Shown one piece after another: positions 1 to 12,058 of a DNA stretch of 64,000 bases (the first letter of the stretch is position 1; the number at the start of each line of letters is the position of its first letter). The notes under the pieces are model-generated. The model was not told the DNA's origin, did not search any database, and worked only from the letters and a program-made list of their open reading frames with translations. The position numbers and the translations under genes are program-made. This DNA is from Bryoerythrophyllum caledonicum (taxonomy: Eukaryota > Streptophyta > Bryopsida > Pottiales > Pottiaceae): the NCBI GenBank assembly GCA_963971425.1, contig OZ020517.1:20408462-20472461 (forward strand). Direction: 5' to 3'.

Positions 1-1756
1 CACATTGCGAGCTCACGAGCGCCATCGCTCTTCCCTTAACCGACGCTCAAACTCACAAAAACCAAGTCGTTTCCGAAGAGAAAATTTCCGCGGCGCACGC
101 ACACCATCAACGAGAGTGAAGAAACATAGAAACTCATGAACGCAATTTGCACAAGTTGGTGAGTCTAGGATGGGCTTCGCAATAGCTTCCCATGCTGTGC
201 AAGGTGCAAGACGACAACGTAAACCCGTTACATCGCTCCTAAAGCCAGCTTTGTGTTAGAAATCTACAGCAACAGTAGATAGTGACGGTTTTGGGTATAG
301 TGACGGGTTTTGGTTTAGCTATTTCAGGAAACTGGAACACTTGGATGCTTTTTGCGAGCGGCGGTGATTTATCATCCAAAAGATGACTTCTGTCAGCGGC
401 GTGTTGGAGATTTGGATGATGTTATTTTGGATGACGACTGTGGATTCTTTGTTTGTGGAATGAACGCCTCTTCTAAAACCGTGGTGTCTACGACCGTGGA
501 TTCCTTATTTCTATGACCGTGGAGAGGTGCCTTCTTGAGCTTCTTGATGGGAGAGCTCGTTTTCTGAGCATCTTTGCAAGTATTTCAATTCTTAAGCGAT
601 CGTTGTATTCGTGACTGCGATGATGGAGCGCGAGACATGCGTGCAGCGGCAGCAGACGGCAGCGGGAGGCGTCATCAGCTTCCTGAGATTTTCTGCGGTG
701 GACAATGGTGATGGAGCGCGCTCAACAACTGTTTTCTCAGTAGCTTATCGCTTTCTATTAATGGCGGAAGAATGCGCAGTTTGAGATTTGAGTCACACTA
801 GCCAACGGTAGAACTCTTGAGCTTCGTTGTTAGCCTCTTTCTCAATGCCGTGTCTGCAATGGCGGAAGACGAGTTAATATGTAGACGGCGGAAGCAGATG
901 TACAATCCGGAATTTGAACGTCAATCGTCACGGTTGGATGGCAATGGAACGTCTTTGTTAACCGTTTCCGTTGTGTTTTATGCTTTCCTCTTCTGTGTTT
1001 GCCAGTTCTTGACGCGTATTTTGATATAATCTATGAATTCCAGGGATGTTTCTGCGAGTTCAATTGGACTTAGTTCAGCTCCGGCATTCGGACTTGCTCT
1101 TCTGATTCTTGGAGTATGACGAGTTAGGTACACGGCGGGAGCAGACGTGCGAGAAGAAATCGTCAGCTGTAGGCTTCATTTGGTTGGAAGGTAATGGAGT
1201 GTCTTTGTCAATTGGTTCAGTTATGTTTCTGATTCCATCTTCCAGGTCCGCTGCGTTTTGATAAGAACCGTTCAGTTTCAGAGATCATTGAGCGAGTTTC
1301 TTTTGCGTTTAGGCTGCGTTCAGTCTTGGCGTTTGGTTCATCCTTACTCGCTCTCTTCTGATTTCCCTACCCCGGCTGTGACTTCACTCAAAAATGTTCA
1401 TTCTTCGTCGGTTTCTTGTGCATTTGAGAGCACCTGAGGTTGTTGAGCATACCATGCATTCAAGCGGGTCCGTCTATCTGATGTTTTCAATTGTTTGATG
1501 CTTTTGCATTGCTTTGGATAGTGCATTGAATCGTCTGTGCATCGCTTTCAGCTCTTTAGATGAAGAGAACTTAGTCTAGGTTAGTAGCTCCCAAGGTTTT
1601 CTCATATTGATGTGAGATGAAGTTCTTCTCTTGATTTGATGTTCTTTTGGTTGTTAAATTTACTTGATAATTCCGTGGAAGCGACTACTGTTGACTCACT
1701 TGGTTTTATGTTTGTTGCCAGAATCATGTCAAAGCTGGACTGAAATTGGATTAGAG
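1..1756. other. Upstream region of the first coiled-coil gene, no convincing coding sequence
   Basis: I see no long open frame with protein-like content here. The only open stretch of note (817-1029, +) is short and not recognisable. The segment probably contains the promoter and leader of the gene that starts at 1757. A pyrimidine-rich tract ending in CCAG near 1720 could be the acceptor of a 5'-UTR intron. A short upstream ORF (ATG at about 1725, five codons) would precede the chosen start if that splice is used. The region also holds the imperfect duplication listed separately. Confidence 0.5.
868..1245 (+). repeat. Imperfect direct duplication of about 130 bp
   Basis: Copy 1 (868-1005) and copy 2 (1118-1245) both start with GACGAGTTA and share the order GGCGGRAGCAGA, GTCA, TTGG.TGG.AATGGA, GTCTTTGT and a final pyrimidine-rich stretch ending in CCAG. 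Similarity is patchy, which suggests an old duplication. Both ends resemble splice acceptors, so the unit may be a duplicated leader exon or intron end. No protein is recognisable in either copy. Confidence 0.5.
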
Positions 1757-4061
1757 ATGGAAGACAACGAAGCAGCAAACTCATGGAAAGAAATGTTCTA
1801 TGAGGCACTATCCAGTATGAAAGCCCTCGAGAAGGAGATCGTACTCAAAGACGGGGAGATTGAGTCACTATTAAGGCGAATCAGGGTTTCAGAAACAGGA
1901 CAGGTGATTCCGCCTGCTTCATCAATATCTAAAGAAAGGCTTATAGACGAGGTGAAAGACTTGAAAGGTGAGGTAAATGAACTGCAGGAACTCGCTCACA
2001 CCTTGACTTCGAAGCTGATAACAACGGAAACTTGCTTGCAACAAAGCCTCGACCGAAATATAAAGCTGGAGGTAAGTCGTGACACATTTCTATTCAGCTT
2101 AATGACTTCGGAAGCGTTAGGATTGGCTAGTCTGAGCTGGTAAAATTGGAAAGCTGGAAAGTATTTTTGTCTGTCATGCGGTCTGTTCCTGTCTGAAATT
2201 CTCTGCACGACAGTCATTACACAATTGGCGTTTGGGGTTATGATTTTATTGTGTAAGCAATTTCCTTGTTCTGGTGCTTTATAAGCTTTCTGTTCAGCCC
2301 ATTAATGAACTGTTTCGATTAATCCAATCTGCCCAACATGTAGGACGAGAAAAACATTGAGAGAGAACAGCAAGGAGTGCTGAACGCTGCTTTTGAGGGA
2401 TTGAAGGCTGAGGTGGAGGCTGTTCTAACTGCAACGGAGTCTTTCAAAGCAGAAGCTGTCCACAGCATGCAAGCATTGACAACCGATGTGCGAAGGTATC
2501 AAGTAAGCTTCACAGACCTTTTCAAGTACGTTACTTACTCATTAAGACTTTCTGTTAGTGAAGGCATTTTATTTTGTTGGTTTAGAAAGCTGTCATTCGT
2601 GAGATCGACACAGAAACATACCCATGATGTATAGGTTTTGTCTGCTTCAAGAAATGTCACTCACATCCAGATGCGAGTCGCTACTTGTCTGGTTGAACTG
2701 ATACGTTTATATTTACTTACTGGGAACGTAGGCAGCATCCGAACAGAAAATACAGAGTCTTAGACATAAAGTGGAGAAAATGGAGGATCTTCAGGGTGTA
2801 CAAAAGGGCGTGCTGAAAACGATCGCTGAGGAACAGGAGGTTTTGCGTTTGATCTGTAATACAAGAGCAGCCATGCAGCAAAACACCGCAGCTTCTCTGC
2901 AACATTTGGCAAAACTGGAGCAGTTTTGCGGAAAAACAATTCAGCAGGCATTGTCTATGGTTGACTCTGCAAGGACGAAGATGCTGCATAATAGCCAACA
3001 GGTTCAACATTCTGTCGGCCATTCTCAATGATCGCAGAAACTGCTGTTATTGGTTAAAACTGTGATGCATAAACAGATAGCAAAACATAGGGTATATCTC
3101 AAACCATTAAATTTCAGCGCCATATGGTAGTATCCATATGTTTCTAAGATGTTGAAGGCATGCTGCCCATTAGATGCCCGAAATGATGGTGCAACTCGAG
3201 GCGATGGTTACGAAGCACAAGAGAGACCTCAGTCAAGCAGAAAAGAATCTGTTGGAATGTCTGACTTCGCAAACAAGTTTAAGAGGGCTTCCAGATGAAG
3301 ACAGTAATGTTGAAAATTTAGAGCACGGTTTACCTGATTGTAATCAAGTCCATCTCAAGACACCAATAAGAAGATACTCAGCCACTCGCGTCGAGGTGGA
3401 GGAAACGTCTACCACAGGTCGTACTTCTGCTAAAGAGGTGCGAAATTCAACCTCTGACCATATCTAGTCCGGGTTTATGCCATGCCTAGCAACATGAAGC
3501 ACCTTTGTGCACAATGGTTCAGGAAACAAAAATTTGCTGTACTTGTAGAAAGATATGATCAATGATCATTGTGGTAGCTTTCATCCAAGGACGAGCGAGT
3601 CCCAACCGAGCTAACACAATATGATTTTTTAATATTTAGTGTGTCATTGATGCCCTTAGATTCACAAGCAATCAAATATGAACCAATCTCTAACGAAGCA
3701 TTCGAAACGGAAGCTGGATACTTCGAAACAACTTCAGAACTTCGAAGTCTTACGAGATGTGGTTGCGAGACGGTCTCCACAACCACTTCCTACCCATCAA
3801 GAGAGGGCTGAGGTACTCTCCCAGGTATCCTTGACTTGTTCCAGACAGCCATATCAGAGCTCTACCATTGTCTTACTAAATTTTATCAACCTGGTCATGG
3901 ATGCAGCTTCTTCTAACCACTATCTCATACACGAAGGGCTCTGTGACAAGTACTTACGAAATCTGGTCTCTGATCATGCAGGGCCATTGAGAATGAGCTC
4001 AAATAGCAGCTGTCCCGCTGGTGGCACAGCCAAGTCGAAGACCCCTCAATGTAAGAACTGA
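1757..4061 (+). CDS. Coiled-coil protein of about 390-470 residues, unknown function
   Basis: Exons read from the sequence: 1757-2071, 2344-2502, 2732-3001, 3174-3437 and 3660 onward. All have GT-AG borders and all junctions are phase 0. The start is the first ATG in frame (MEDNEAANSW...). The product is rich in Glu, Gln, Lys and Leu with heptad spacing over exons 1-4, typical of a dimeric coiled coil. I see no signal peptide or membrane segment. Exon 4 ends in a basic, Ser/Thr-rich tail with a TPIRRYS motif. The last exon is uncertain: the frame stays open to a TGA at 4061, but a donor at 3825 (CAG|GTATCC) could shorten it. The 159-nt second exon matches the fourth exon of the giant gene at 21-30 kb in length and phase, with 15 of 53 residues identical. 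I cannot name the family. A relation to the kinesin-5 stalk and tail is only a guess, since no motor exons lie upstream in the window. Confidence 0.65.
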
Positions 4062-4494
4062 TTTGCCACTAAAACATAACCACATTCAACCTTATACTTT
4101 AATTACAAGCTCACATTTGGAACGAATACACATCAATTCGGTATAAACCTGGTGAGGATTCTTATTAGATAATATAACCATTTACATCATAAACCGTGAT
4201 GCGACAAAGATGAAAAAAATAACACCATGCTCTTACAAAGAATGAGGCAGTGTCCAACAGCTGACTGCAAGAACTGTGATTTGCATTATGTAGTATGATG
4301 AAAAAGAAAGTTCGGTAGTCGCCAAAATTCTGTTTCCCATGGAAACATTCACGAATGCTATCTACTTTACATAGGTAACCTAGACACAAGCGTATGTAAA
4401 CAATCCATTTGAGTGGGGGCTAAACTGTTACATGGTACATATGGTTCTAACACTAAAATTTCTATTTGTCATTCTCATCGTATGATGCATGGCC
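4062..4494. other. Short convergent intergenic spacer
   Basis: Between the stop codons of two convergent genes. It is AT-rich with no credible frame and presumably holds both 3' UTRs and polyadenylation signals. Confidence 0.5.
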
Positions 4495-6930
4495 CTAGAA
4501 GACGGTGGAAACAACAGCATCTATATTGACGTCTACTACCGGTGTCCCACCAGGTTTTCTCCTATCTGGGCCACGGTGGACTTTGATGTCCAGTGGCCGA
4601 GGTCCTATTGACTCATGGTCTACAGGTGCGTCATTGGCTTCACATACCTTCAGCACTGCGTCGTAGACAAAGGATGGTATTTGTAGTTCCAGATCCCGCA
4701 TTCTGATGTAAGACGAAGTCGCAAGTTGCCATTCGTTCGCCCTTGATAGAGCTCCAATTATCTGCGAAAGAAAGGCAACATGTCCAAGTTCAAAAAGTTT
4801 GCTCTCTCCCATCTTCAGCAATAGAGTTATTTGCATAGTCACCCAGAGTTTCTGTAAAATAGCCCCCTGTTTGTACTTGTCATTCGTTCACTCTAAATAG
4901 TCATAAGATCAAAAGAAGAACTAGGGTTTAGAGCTTAGGGATTAAAGAGGTAGAATTATTATTACCTGAGAATAAGTGATACTATCTGGTTGGACGCAAT
5001 TAACCTCCATCTGCTGCAACCACTTGACAGCACCGAGTCCATCGCTAGCTCGTGCACAAGCTGTGATCATGGCGTTATAAGTCACAACAGTGGGCACCAT
5101 CCCGTCACGTTGCATCTCGTGAAACAAATCGACAGCCTTGGTGTAGTTGCCTGCCTTTCCTCGCACCGTGATCATGGTCGTGTACGCATATTCGTTCGGC
5201 TTCATACCGACCTTCAGCATGTGTTCCCACACCTGGTGACATCAAATGGATAAGAGGCTTCTCTTCTTACATGTACGGTGGACAAACTTGGAGAAGAGAC
5301 ATGAGAGAATGTGTACCTGCTCCGCCTTGTCAGTTAGGTTGCCCTTCTCAAGAGCGCTTAACAACGCGCCATACGACAGGATGCCGGGCTTCTGGCCACA
5401 CGCAGTCATCCTCTGGAACACCTCGATGGCGGACGCGGGCTCATGCGCCCTGGCACACGCAATCAACGCGGCGTTCCAGGCGAACGAGTCCGGCTCAATG
5501 CCCTTCTCCTGCATCTTGTGCAGCAGCTGCAGCGCCCACTTCCAGATGCCGCGCTTGCTGGCAGACCCGAGCAGGACCTGGAAATGCGAGAGCAGCAGGC
5601 GGTGCGTGGTCTCGTCCGGAGGCGGCCCCACGCTCATCATGTTCTCGTACACCTCCAGAGCCGCCCACCAGCGCTTGCCTCGCCCTAGAACCCTGATAAT
5701 GTGATTGCACAGCGAGACGTTGAGGTAAAACCCCTGCGCGCGCATGTGGAAGTACAGGAACTTCACGAGGTAGTGGTCGATCTCGCGTTGGCCGCACGCG
5801 CGGACCAGGTCGCGGCACATCTTCTCCGTGAATTTCACCGTGTCCTGCATCCGGGAGAAGAGCTCGCTGAGGGAGCCGATCGTGCTCGCGTCGCTGCTCA
5901 GCCATGCCCAGACGCGCCGGTAGCACAGCTGGGTCACGAACGCCGCGAGCTCCTGCTTCTGCGCCTTCTCGCGGGTCTTCTCCGGGCGCGGGAGCTCCTG
6001 GTGCTGCAGGTCGCGGTAGAGCTCCAGGACGCGCTCGCAGTTGCCGCCGCTCCGAGCGAGCACCTGGATCATGGTGCGGAACGTGAAGAGGTCGGGGACC
6101 ATGCCTGCCAGGCGCAGATCCTCGTACACCTTGAGCGCCTCCTCGGGGCGGCCCTGCTGGTCGTACATGCTGATGACCGTGTTGCAGGTGACGATGTCGG
6201 AGGCGACGCCGCGGCGACGCATCTCCTCCAGGATTTCCACGGCGAGGTCGTAGCAGCGGTTCGACTTGAGCACGCCCAGGAGCGCGTTGTAGGTGTAGAC
6301 GTTCGGGTGGAGGTCCGGGTGCGCGTGTTGCAGGTAGCGCAGGAGCGCCACGGCCGCGCGCGGCTTCTTCTCCATGCCTAGCTTTTGGATCACGGACGTA
6401 AAGATGGACAGCGGGAACGTCAGGTCGCACAGCACAGCGGCGACGGCATGCTCCGTCTGTGCGCCCCGGAGCGCCCAGGTCAGCGCGCGCACCGCGGGCG
6501 TCGAGTCGCGATCACCATCCCTGCGCGTCTCGGTTTCTTCCTGGATGCGCCGCACCAAAGAATCCTTCGTTTTCGTGCTCGCCTGGTATCTCCTCTCGCT
6601 GTTGCTCGCCTGGTGTCCTCTTCCATCGTTCACCTGGTGTTTCCTCTCCTCGCTCACCTGGTGTCTGCTAGCCTCGCTCGCTTGGTGTCTGGTCTCCTCG
6701 CTCTCGAATGCAACTGCGCCCGTCCTGGACACCGACATAGCCTTGGGGACATGGCAGCTCCTCAACCCTAGCACCTGCGGCCCCCTCTCCTCGCTCTCAT
6801 ACGACACTGCGGCCCTCCTGGACACCGAGCAGCTGCTGCAGTTGGGAAACCCTACAATTTGCTGCAACCTGGGCGTGGAATTCAGGGAAGACCAGACGGA
6901 GGCGGCCAAGTGGGGAGCGCACGATGCCAT
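4495..6930 (-). CDS. P-class pentatricopeptide repeat protein, probably plastid-targeted
   Basis: Exons, in order of transcription: 6930-5317, 5232-4966 and 4851-4495. GT-AG borders and phase-0 junctions give 745 residues. The start is the first ATG (MASCAPHLAASV...); an in-frame TGA lies just upstream, at 6978-6976. The first 60 residues are rich in Ser, Ala and Arg and poor in acidic residues, like a chloroplast transit peptide. Residues about 80-120 are a degenerate HQAS/HQVS repeat rich in Arg and Glu. PPR units of about 35 residues follow at about 190-290 and 400-640 (NVYTYNALLGVLK, DIVTCNTVISMYD, DSFAWNAALIACAR, NEYAYTTMITV, TVVTYNAMITACAR). The C-terminus carries a GPRP motif near the end. 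From memory the closest plant types are DG1/EMB2279-like plastid PPRs, which I could not test. The family binds organellar RNA in a sequence-specific way. Exon 1 is much richer in GC than the flanks, and long open frames on its opposite strand are by-products of that. Confidence 0.9.
6580..6715 (-). repeat. Coding minisatellite in the PPR N-terminus
   Basis: Roughly 27-30 bp units built around CTGGTGT and CTCGCT repeat about five times. On the coding strand they encode units such as RHQASEAS, RHQVSEER, KHQVNDGRG and HQASNSERR. The units lie between the putative transit peptide and the first PPR motif, where length change would be tolerated. Confidence 0.7.
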
Positions 6931-7400
6931 AGCGTTGGAAGCTCGTGCTGCTCCACTCTCGCAATTCGCTTGCAATCACGACGTACGCAGCCTCGGACAT
7001 TGGAGTGTGTCGTCGTCGTCGCCGTCCATCGATCGGAGAGGTTGAGCGGCACCGCTCTTGTGGGCTTGGGCAAGTGCTAGCTTTGGAAAAGATGATTTTC
7101 TACAAGGTCATGGAAAGAATTCGTGTGCAGGTCACGGTGTGTATCGAGTCACAAGATAATGTACCTCAGTTAGCAAGTCGTCACGGGCATCGTCACTTCA
7201 TTTGCTGGTAGTGCGGTTTATCTGAATGCGGGATCACGTTCAGGTAAGATAACCCAAAACCCATCGGCGACCCAATACCGCTTCTTTCTATATCCTTCCC
7301 TTCCTAGATTTCAAGATAGAAATGTAGCCGCTCATCACACCATTTATAAAATCAGTGGTCACTTTCCACAGGCAGGTTCAAAATGATTTGGAAAAAATGG
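6931..7400. other. Upstream region of the PPR gene
   Basis: Probable 5' UTR and promoter of the PPR gene on the minus strand. GC content falls quickly away from the start codon. I see no additional gene and no strong TATA motif that I would commit to. Confidence 0.4.
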
Positions 7401-7412
7401 GTATCATCTACA

Positions 7413-7580
7413 GAAGAAGACGAAGAACGTCGGTCCTCAGAGGGAGCCCGATGTGAATGAAGAAGAAGAAGAAGAAGAACGCCGGTGTCCGGAGGGAGCC
7501 TGGTGTGAATGAACTGTCTGTTCATTCCACTCCTAAGACCATGCCCACCATACAAGGAATTAGTAGTATGGAACTACTAA
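7413..7580 (-). mobile_element. Short SINE-like retroposon, copy A
   Basis: The element lies between perfect 12-bp target-site duplications GTATCATCTACA at 7401-7412 and 7581-7592. Read on the minus strand it begins with GTAGTTCC, shares the core GGGCATGGTCTTAG with copies at 37.0, 49.6 and 55.0 kb, and ends in a CGCCGG-type hairpin region plus a TTC-rich tail. The 3' hairpin-and-tail segment is present twice in tandem, each followed by TTC repeats. It is truncated at its 5' end relative to the 37 kb copy. No protein is encoded. Confidence 0.8.
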
Positions 7581-7592
7581 GTATCATCTACA

Positions 7593-9022
7593 CATTACAT
7601 GGCTATTGTCTATACATTACACAACCTCGGCATTTCATGGATATCATCTCAACCAATATCTTATTTTCCATAAATTTTAGACATTCATCAGTAGAGTTTT
7701 CTTGAAACTAAATTGGGTGAATAGCGTGAAATTAATCGTGTATCCAAGGTTTGATGGATTCTCCTCAAAGTACGAGCCAGGAATTGTAGGAGGCCAAAGT
7801 TAGGACGTCAAAGATTGGTCTCCCTTTATTAGAGTAGCCCAGAAGATAATCTTTTGGAAGATGAGCTAGCCCATGCCTACATGCATGTGTATGTGGATGT
7901 GGAGGTGGCCAAGGTTGAAAAGTAAAACCTAAATTAACTAGTAGGGAGTTCAAGGTCAAGTTTAAAGGGTGATGGATGGCACCATGGGTCCAATCTATTC
8001 TGAAGTTGAAGAATTGCAAGGTTCTAGTTTAGGTGAGGGATATGTGATGTGAGGATGTGAGATATGAGTTTATTAGGTGTGAGTTGTGCATGTGATGTGA
8101 GAGGTGAGTGACGTGTAATGCGAGAGATGTGTGAGGTGTGATGCAAGAGATGTGTGACATGTGATGCAAGAAATGTGTGACATATAATGCGAGCTTGGAT
8201 TTGTGATATGAGGATGTATGATGCTAGGAATGTGAGGGATGTGCGTTGTGAGTTTAGCAAGACATATATCCTAGGATTAAAGTTTAACCAAGATTTTTTT
8301 AACTATCGTATGTAGGGGTCACTTTGATACATAATAAATTGAGAATGGAGGATGTCCAATTTTTTGGAAAAAGCCCCAAAAATTAGTCTAGGTGGTATCC
8401 ATGTGATGCCAAGGTCATACATGTATAATACATATAAAATGAGTGATATCCATGTAATGCCTAGGTGATATCCATTGTGTCCGAATTGCTATGAACTCAC
8501 AAAATAATCAAAATAATCAATTCTACAGAGAGTGTTGACTAGTGGCAATGTTACACAGTAACATCTTTCATATTTGAATGCGATTCCATACACATAGTAT
8601 ATTGTGGTCATAAATAGGTCACAAATAGGCCGTTTTGACATATAAGTCTTTACTTGGCGGAGGAGATGGGATTTAATTGAATGTTGTAAGGACTTAAAAT
8701 AGGGGATGTGGGATGGAAGGTGTATTTCCTGTAGGAAGAGGAAGTAGGGGGTTAAATTAAAGGATGATGGAAGATAGATGTAGTTTTTTGGACGATGTTT
8801 GAGGAGATAGAAATTTCAAAGGAAGTTCAAATTTGTTCAATAAAACTAAATACTTATTTATCATGGAGAATTCATTTGTTTATCTTTCTTTTTTAACAAA
8901 GTTAAGAGATTAGAGTCAAAAACAAATTGGCATCTTTAAGCGACTTGGGCGCTTTGGAGTTGTCAGAAACATCTTCAAGTACCAATGACAATGGATAAGA
9001 CGAGATCGAAGAAGAAGCTGAG
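7593..9022. other. AT-rich spacer without genes
   Basis: Contains the 23-bp minisatellite at 8099-8190 and its degenerate surroundings. No coding frame is convincing. Confidence 0.5.
8099..8190. repeat. Minisatellite, 23-bp unit, four copies
   Basis: Four 23-bp units lie head to tail at 8099, 8122, 8145 and 8168. The unit has the form RAGAGATGTGTGACRTGTGATGC. More degenerate GATGTGA motifs continue on both sides, from about 8036 to 8260. No coding role is apparent. Confidence 0.8.
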
Positions 9023-10105
9023 ATGTTGTTCCATATGGCGGGCGCGACTTCCAGTTTTGTTGAACTTCTTAACTACAACAAATGGCATCCGGGAAGCACA
9101 ATATCTGTCAACTATGACAAAAGTGTTCGAGACACATTGTCATCCATGCGTGCTATACCAAGTCTTTTAAAGATGAATACCAATTTTTCCATTGATGAAT
9201 TCAATGAGCTTTGTGCTCTTGTTGCCACTTTTATCCAAGCACACGCATGTGTTACAGGCAAGGGTCACATTCTACGTGGACGACCTATGAAGTTGAATCT
9301 TGAGCAGCGCCTTGTGAATTTCTTATTGTACTTGAAGCACGATACTATTTATGCCTTGGATACATACACATGGAACTAGTTTACAACATTTGTCAATGAC
9401 GACGCAATTCTCATTGAATCGTGCATTAATGAAGCTCTACATGACGAGATTCGATAGCCAAATGCACAAGAAAGAGTATAAGTGGGGCAACACTTGACTA
9501 AATTTCATGGATGCATCGTCATTATTGATGGAACCTTGATTAGGATTAGGCCGCCTTGGCATGACAAAAATTGTGGTCGATATTATAATGGCGAATTTTT
9601 TTTGTTTAAACAATATAATGGTTGTGGACCATCAGGGCCTATTTTTCTATGTAGATGGTGGCTATCCAGAGGCATACTATGATATCAATTGTTGGTGATG
9701 CTCAAAATTGAGTAAAAACTGGCGTTAGTTTTTCACTCATACTAATGATTATTTTTAGTATCTCCTTGGTGATTATGGATATCAAGATCACAAGATGTTC
9801 ATCATGTGGCGTATGGAAAAGAGAGAGTATCCAGCTGATTATGGCGAAGGCATTGTGGCCGCATACAACAAAATGCATACCAATTTTACAGTGCGGGTGG
9901 AATGGGAATAGGTGGTTTGAAGCAAAAGTGGAGAAGTTTGATTAACTATACAATTCTACAAAGCCTTGTTTTCAACATGTCTTTTGGGCAGTTGCAATCC
10001 TCACAAATTTTTGGCACCGTCAAAGATGCAACTTGTCATTTGCAGTATTGGGTGATGTGCATGGTAGTGATGAAGACTGTGGATGGGAAGGCAATTTTTA
10101 GGGTA
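9023..10105 (+). pseudogene. PIF/Harbinger-type DDE transposase, inactivated
   Basis: The conceptual protein is recognisable as the plant PIF/Harbinger nuclease (DDE_Tnp_4 family). An N-terminal part (9023-9379) is followed in the same frame by stops, then by CIVIIDGTLIRIRPPW (first catalytic Asp) near 9510-9560. After a frame change near 9620 come a YVDGGYP...YYDIN segment (second Asp), YLLGDYGYQDHKMF, and AYNKMHTNFTVRVEW followed by GGLKQKW around the catalytic Glu. At least four stops (after 9379, near 9457, near 9480 and near 9690) and more than one frame change show it is dead. An active element would excise and insert at TTA/TAA-like targets. I could not identify terminal inverted repeats or the companion Myb-like ORF nearby. 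Confidence 0.85.
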
Positions 10106-10109
10106 TAGA

Positions 10110-12058
10110 TTTGTTGGACTTTAGTATTTTTTTGTTTAAATTTTGAAGTTTGAAGTTCATATCTTCAAACATTTTAGTTAGGCTTAATTGTACATCAATA
10201 TTATTAAAGTTTTTTGTAATAAAATATGTGTGGATAAAAAATTGCATGTATTTGTATTCAAGATGTTTTATTTTATTTGTATCAGAATGCAAAATTAGAG
10301 TAGCAATTTCATAATCTCTAATCTCAAATAGTAAAACTCCTTGGCTATATTTGACGTAAATACTTCAAAGTCATTGATTCTCTTTTCAACCATAAAATAA
10401 TCATCTAATATGCTCACAACTTTTCCTATTCCTTGACCACATTGATTTAAAGATTTTAACGTTTACAGTGAATAAATTAGGGTTATTTTTTCCAAGTTTG
10501 TTTAAAGGACCTCTGGACTTTGATAAGAAAAAATTGTTGATTTTTTGCATTTAAATTTTTTTTATAACTTTACAATGTTGTGGTGTTAATTCTTTGTACG
10601 CCAATACTTAGAAGTATCAATTTAAAAGTGAAGCATACTCAACAAACTTGAGTAATTAAAATAGATCCAAAAATCTCCACTCCACATTTTGATTAATCAT
10701 ATATCATAATTATTCATGTATATATCAAAATATACTAATCATGCATTCATGCATGCATATATATATATATATATGTTTTTTTATTTTATTGTATATCTAA
10801 ATATACTAAACTTATACATTCAAAAAAGGTAGTTTTGTAGGTGCTGAAAGAGATCAAAATCACTAAAAAATCAAGAGTCTTTAAAGACAAACTTAAATCA
10901 AAATTAAGCCAAAAGCATTTTGCATGATACAACATAGCATGTGGTAGGGTATTCATTGTATTTTAGTGTCTTTGATGTTATTTGCGATGTATTCGTAGCT
11001 TTTCCATGACTTCTATCACTCCAAATTGTAATTTGATTTTTATAGAGTCTACATGTAATGTGTGTGCAACACCATCACTCAAAATTAACAACCTACTTTT
11101 TTACGGATTTCATGCAAATTAAGATTTAACACATTAAAAATTGCACCTTTGGGCCTCTTAGGCACCAAATGGTTAAATGCCATAAATATGAGATAAGTTT
11201 GACTTGACTTAAAAGTATGAGATAAGTTTGACCTACAAGATTTAAAATTAGTTTTTTAATATCAAATAATTTAAGTTTGGTACATGTAGAAAAATTCTCA
11301 CTCATAATAGACCATCGTAGAAAAAGTTTCAAAAGATGTTCAATGTGCATCTTATTTTATTTTACATAAAATGCCATAGTTGTATTTTTACTTTTGTTTT
11401 ATTTAAAATTTAAGTTTGACAAAACTTTTATTCATTTGGCATCTTTGAACCAAATTTTAAGAATTGGAAACATTTGTCACAATTATGGAAACATGCCCAT
11501 CATATGCAAAGCTTAACTTGGGACTTTTGATCTCTAGAGATTTATTTCCATCAATGAATTATGTATACATCGTACAAGTATTCAATAAAACAATGTTTTA
11601 GGATTGATTGTAAGAAAATATTGTCTAACAAATGTTAAAGTATTGTAGTCGTCTTCTACCTCTCAAAGATGGGATCAAATATACTCTTATGGAATCATTT
11701 TTTGTTCAAGTTTTTACAATAGAAGGACATCTATAAATCCTTATAGATGCATAATTTTTACAATCCAACATAAGATAAGTTAATATTTCCCAAAGCAATG
11801 TTGTGAAGAGACAAGCAATTTTGGTTATTTATCAAGCTACTCAAAAAAATGATGACATGTATATATAATTAACTAAGAATACTTCTAATGTATATTTTCT
11901 ACAAGAAATCGTATTTTAGTTTAAAATTACACACCAAGAGGAGTCACCAATAAAGTGCATGTTGTATGCTTTTTAAACCCTAAAGAAATGTACTGTCTTT
12001 TTTAATTATATTAATCTCTAATTGAAAATAGGATCGAGGTGGTCTTTTGCACATTTTG
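10110..12058. other. AT-rich gene-free DNA
   Basis: Long runs of A/T with a short (AT)n stretch near 10755-10777. Open frames on both strands are short and of low-complexity composition. Part may be flanking or degraded remnant of the Harbinger element, but I cannot show that. Confidence 0.5.

Noticed and set aside
5246-6771. Several long plus-strand and alternative minus-frame ORFs across the PPR exon
   Set aside because: They are by-products of GC-rich coding sequence; only the called minus frame shows PPR motifs and spliced continuity.
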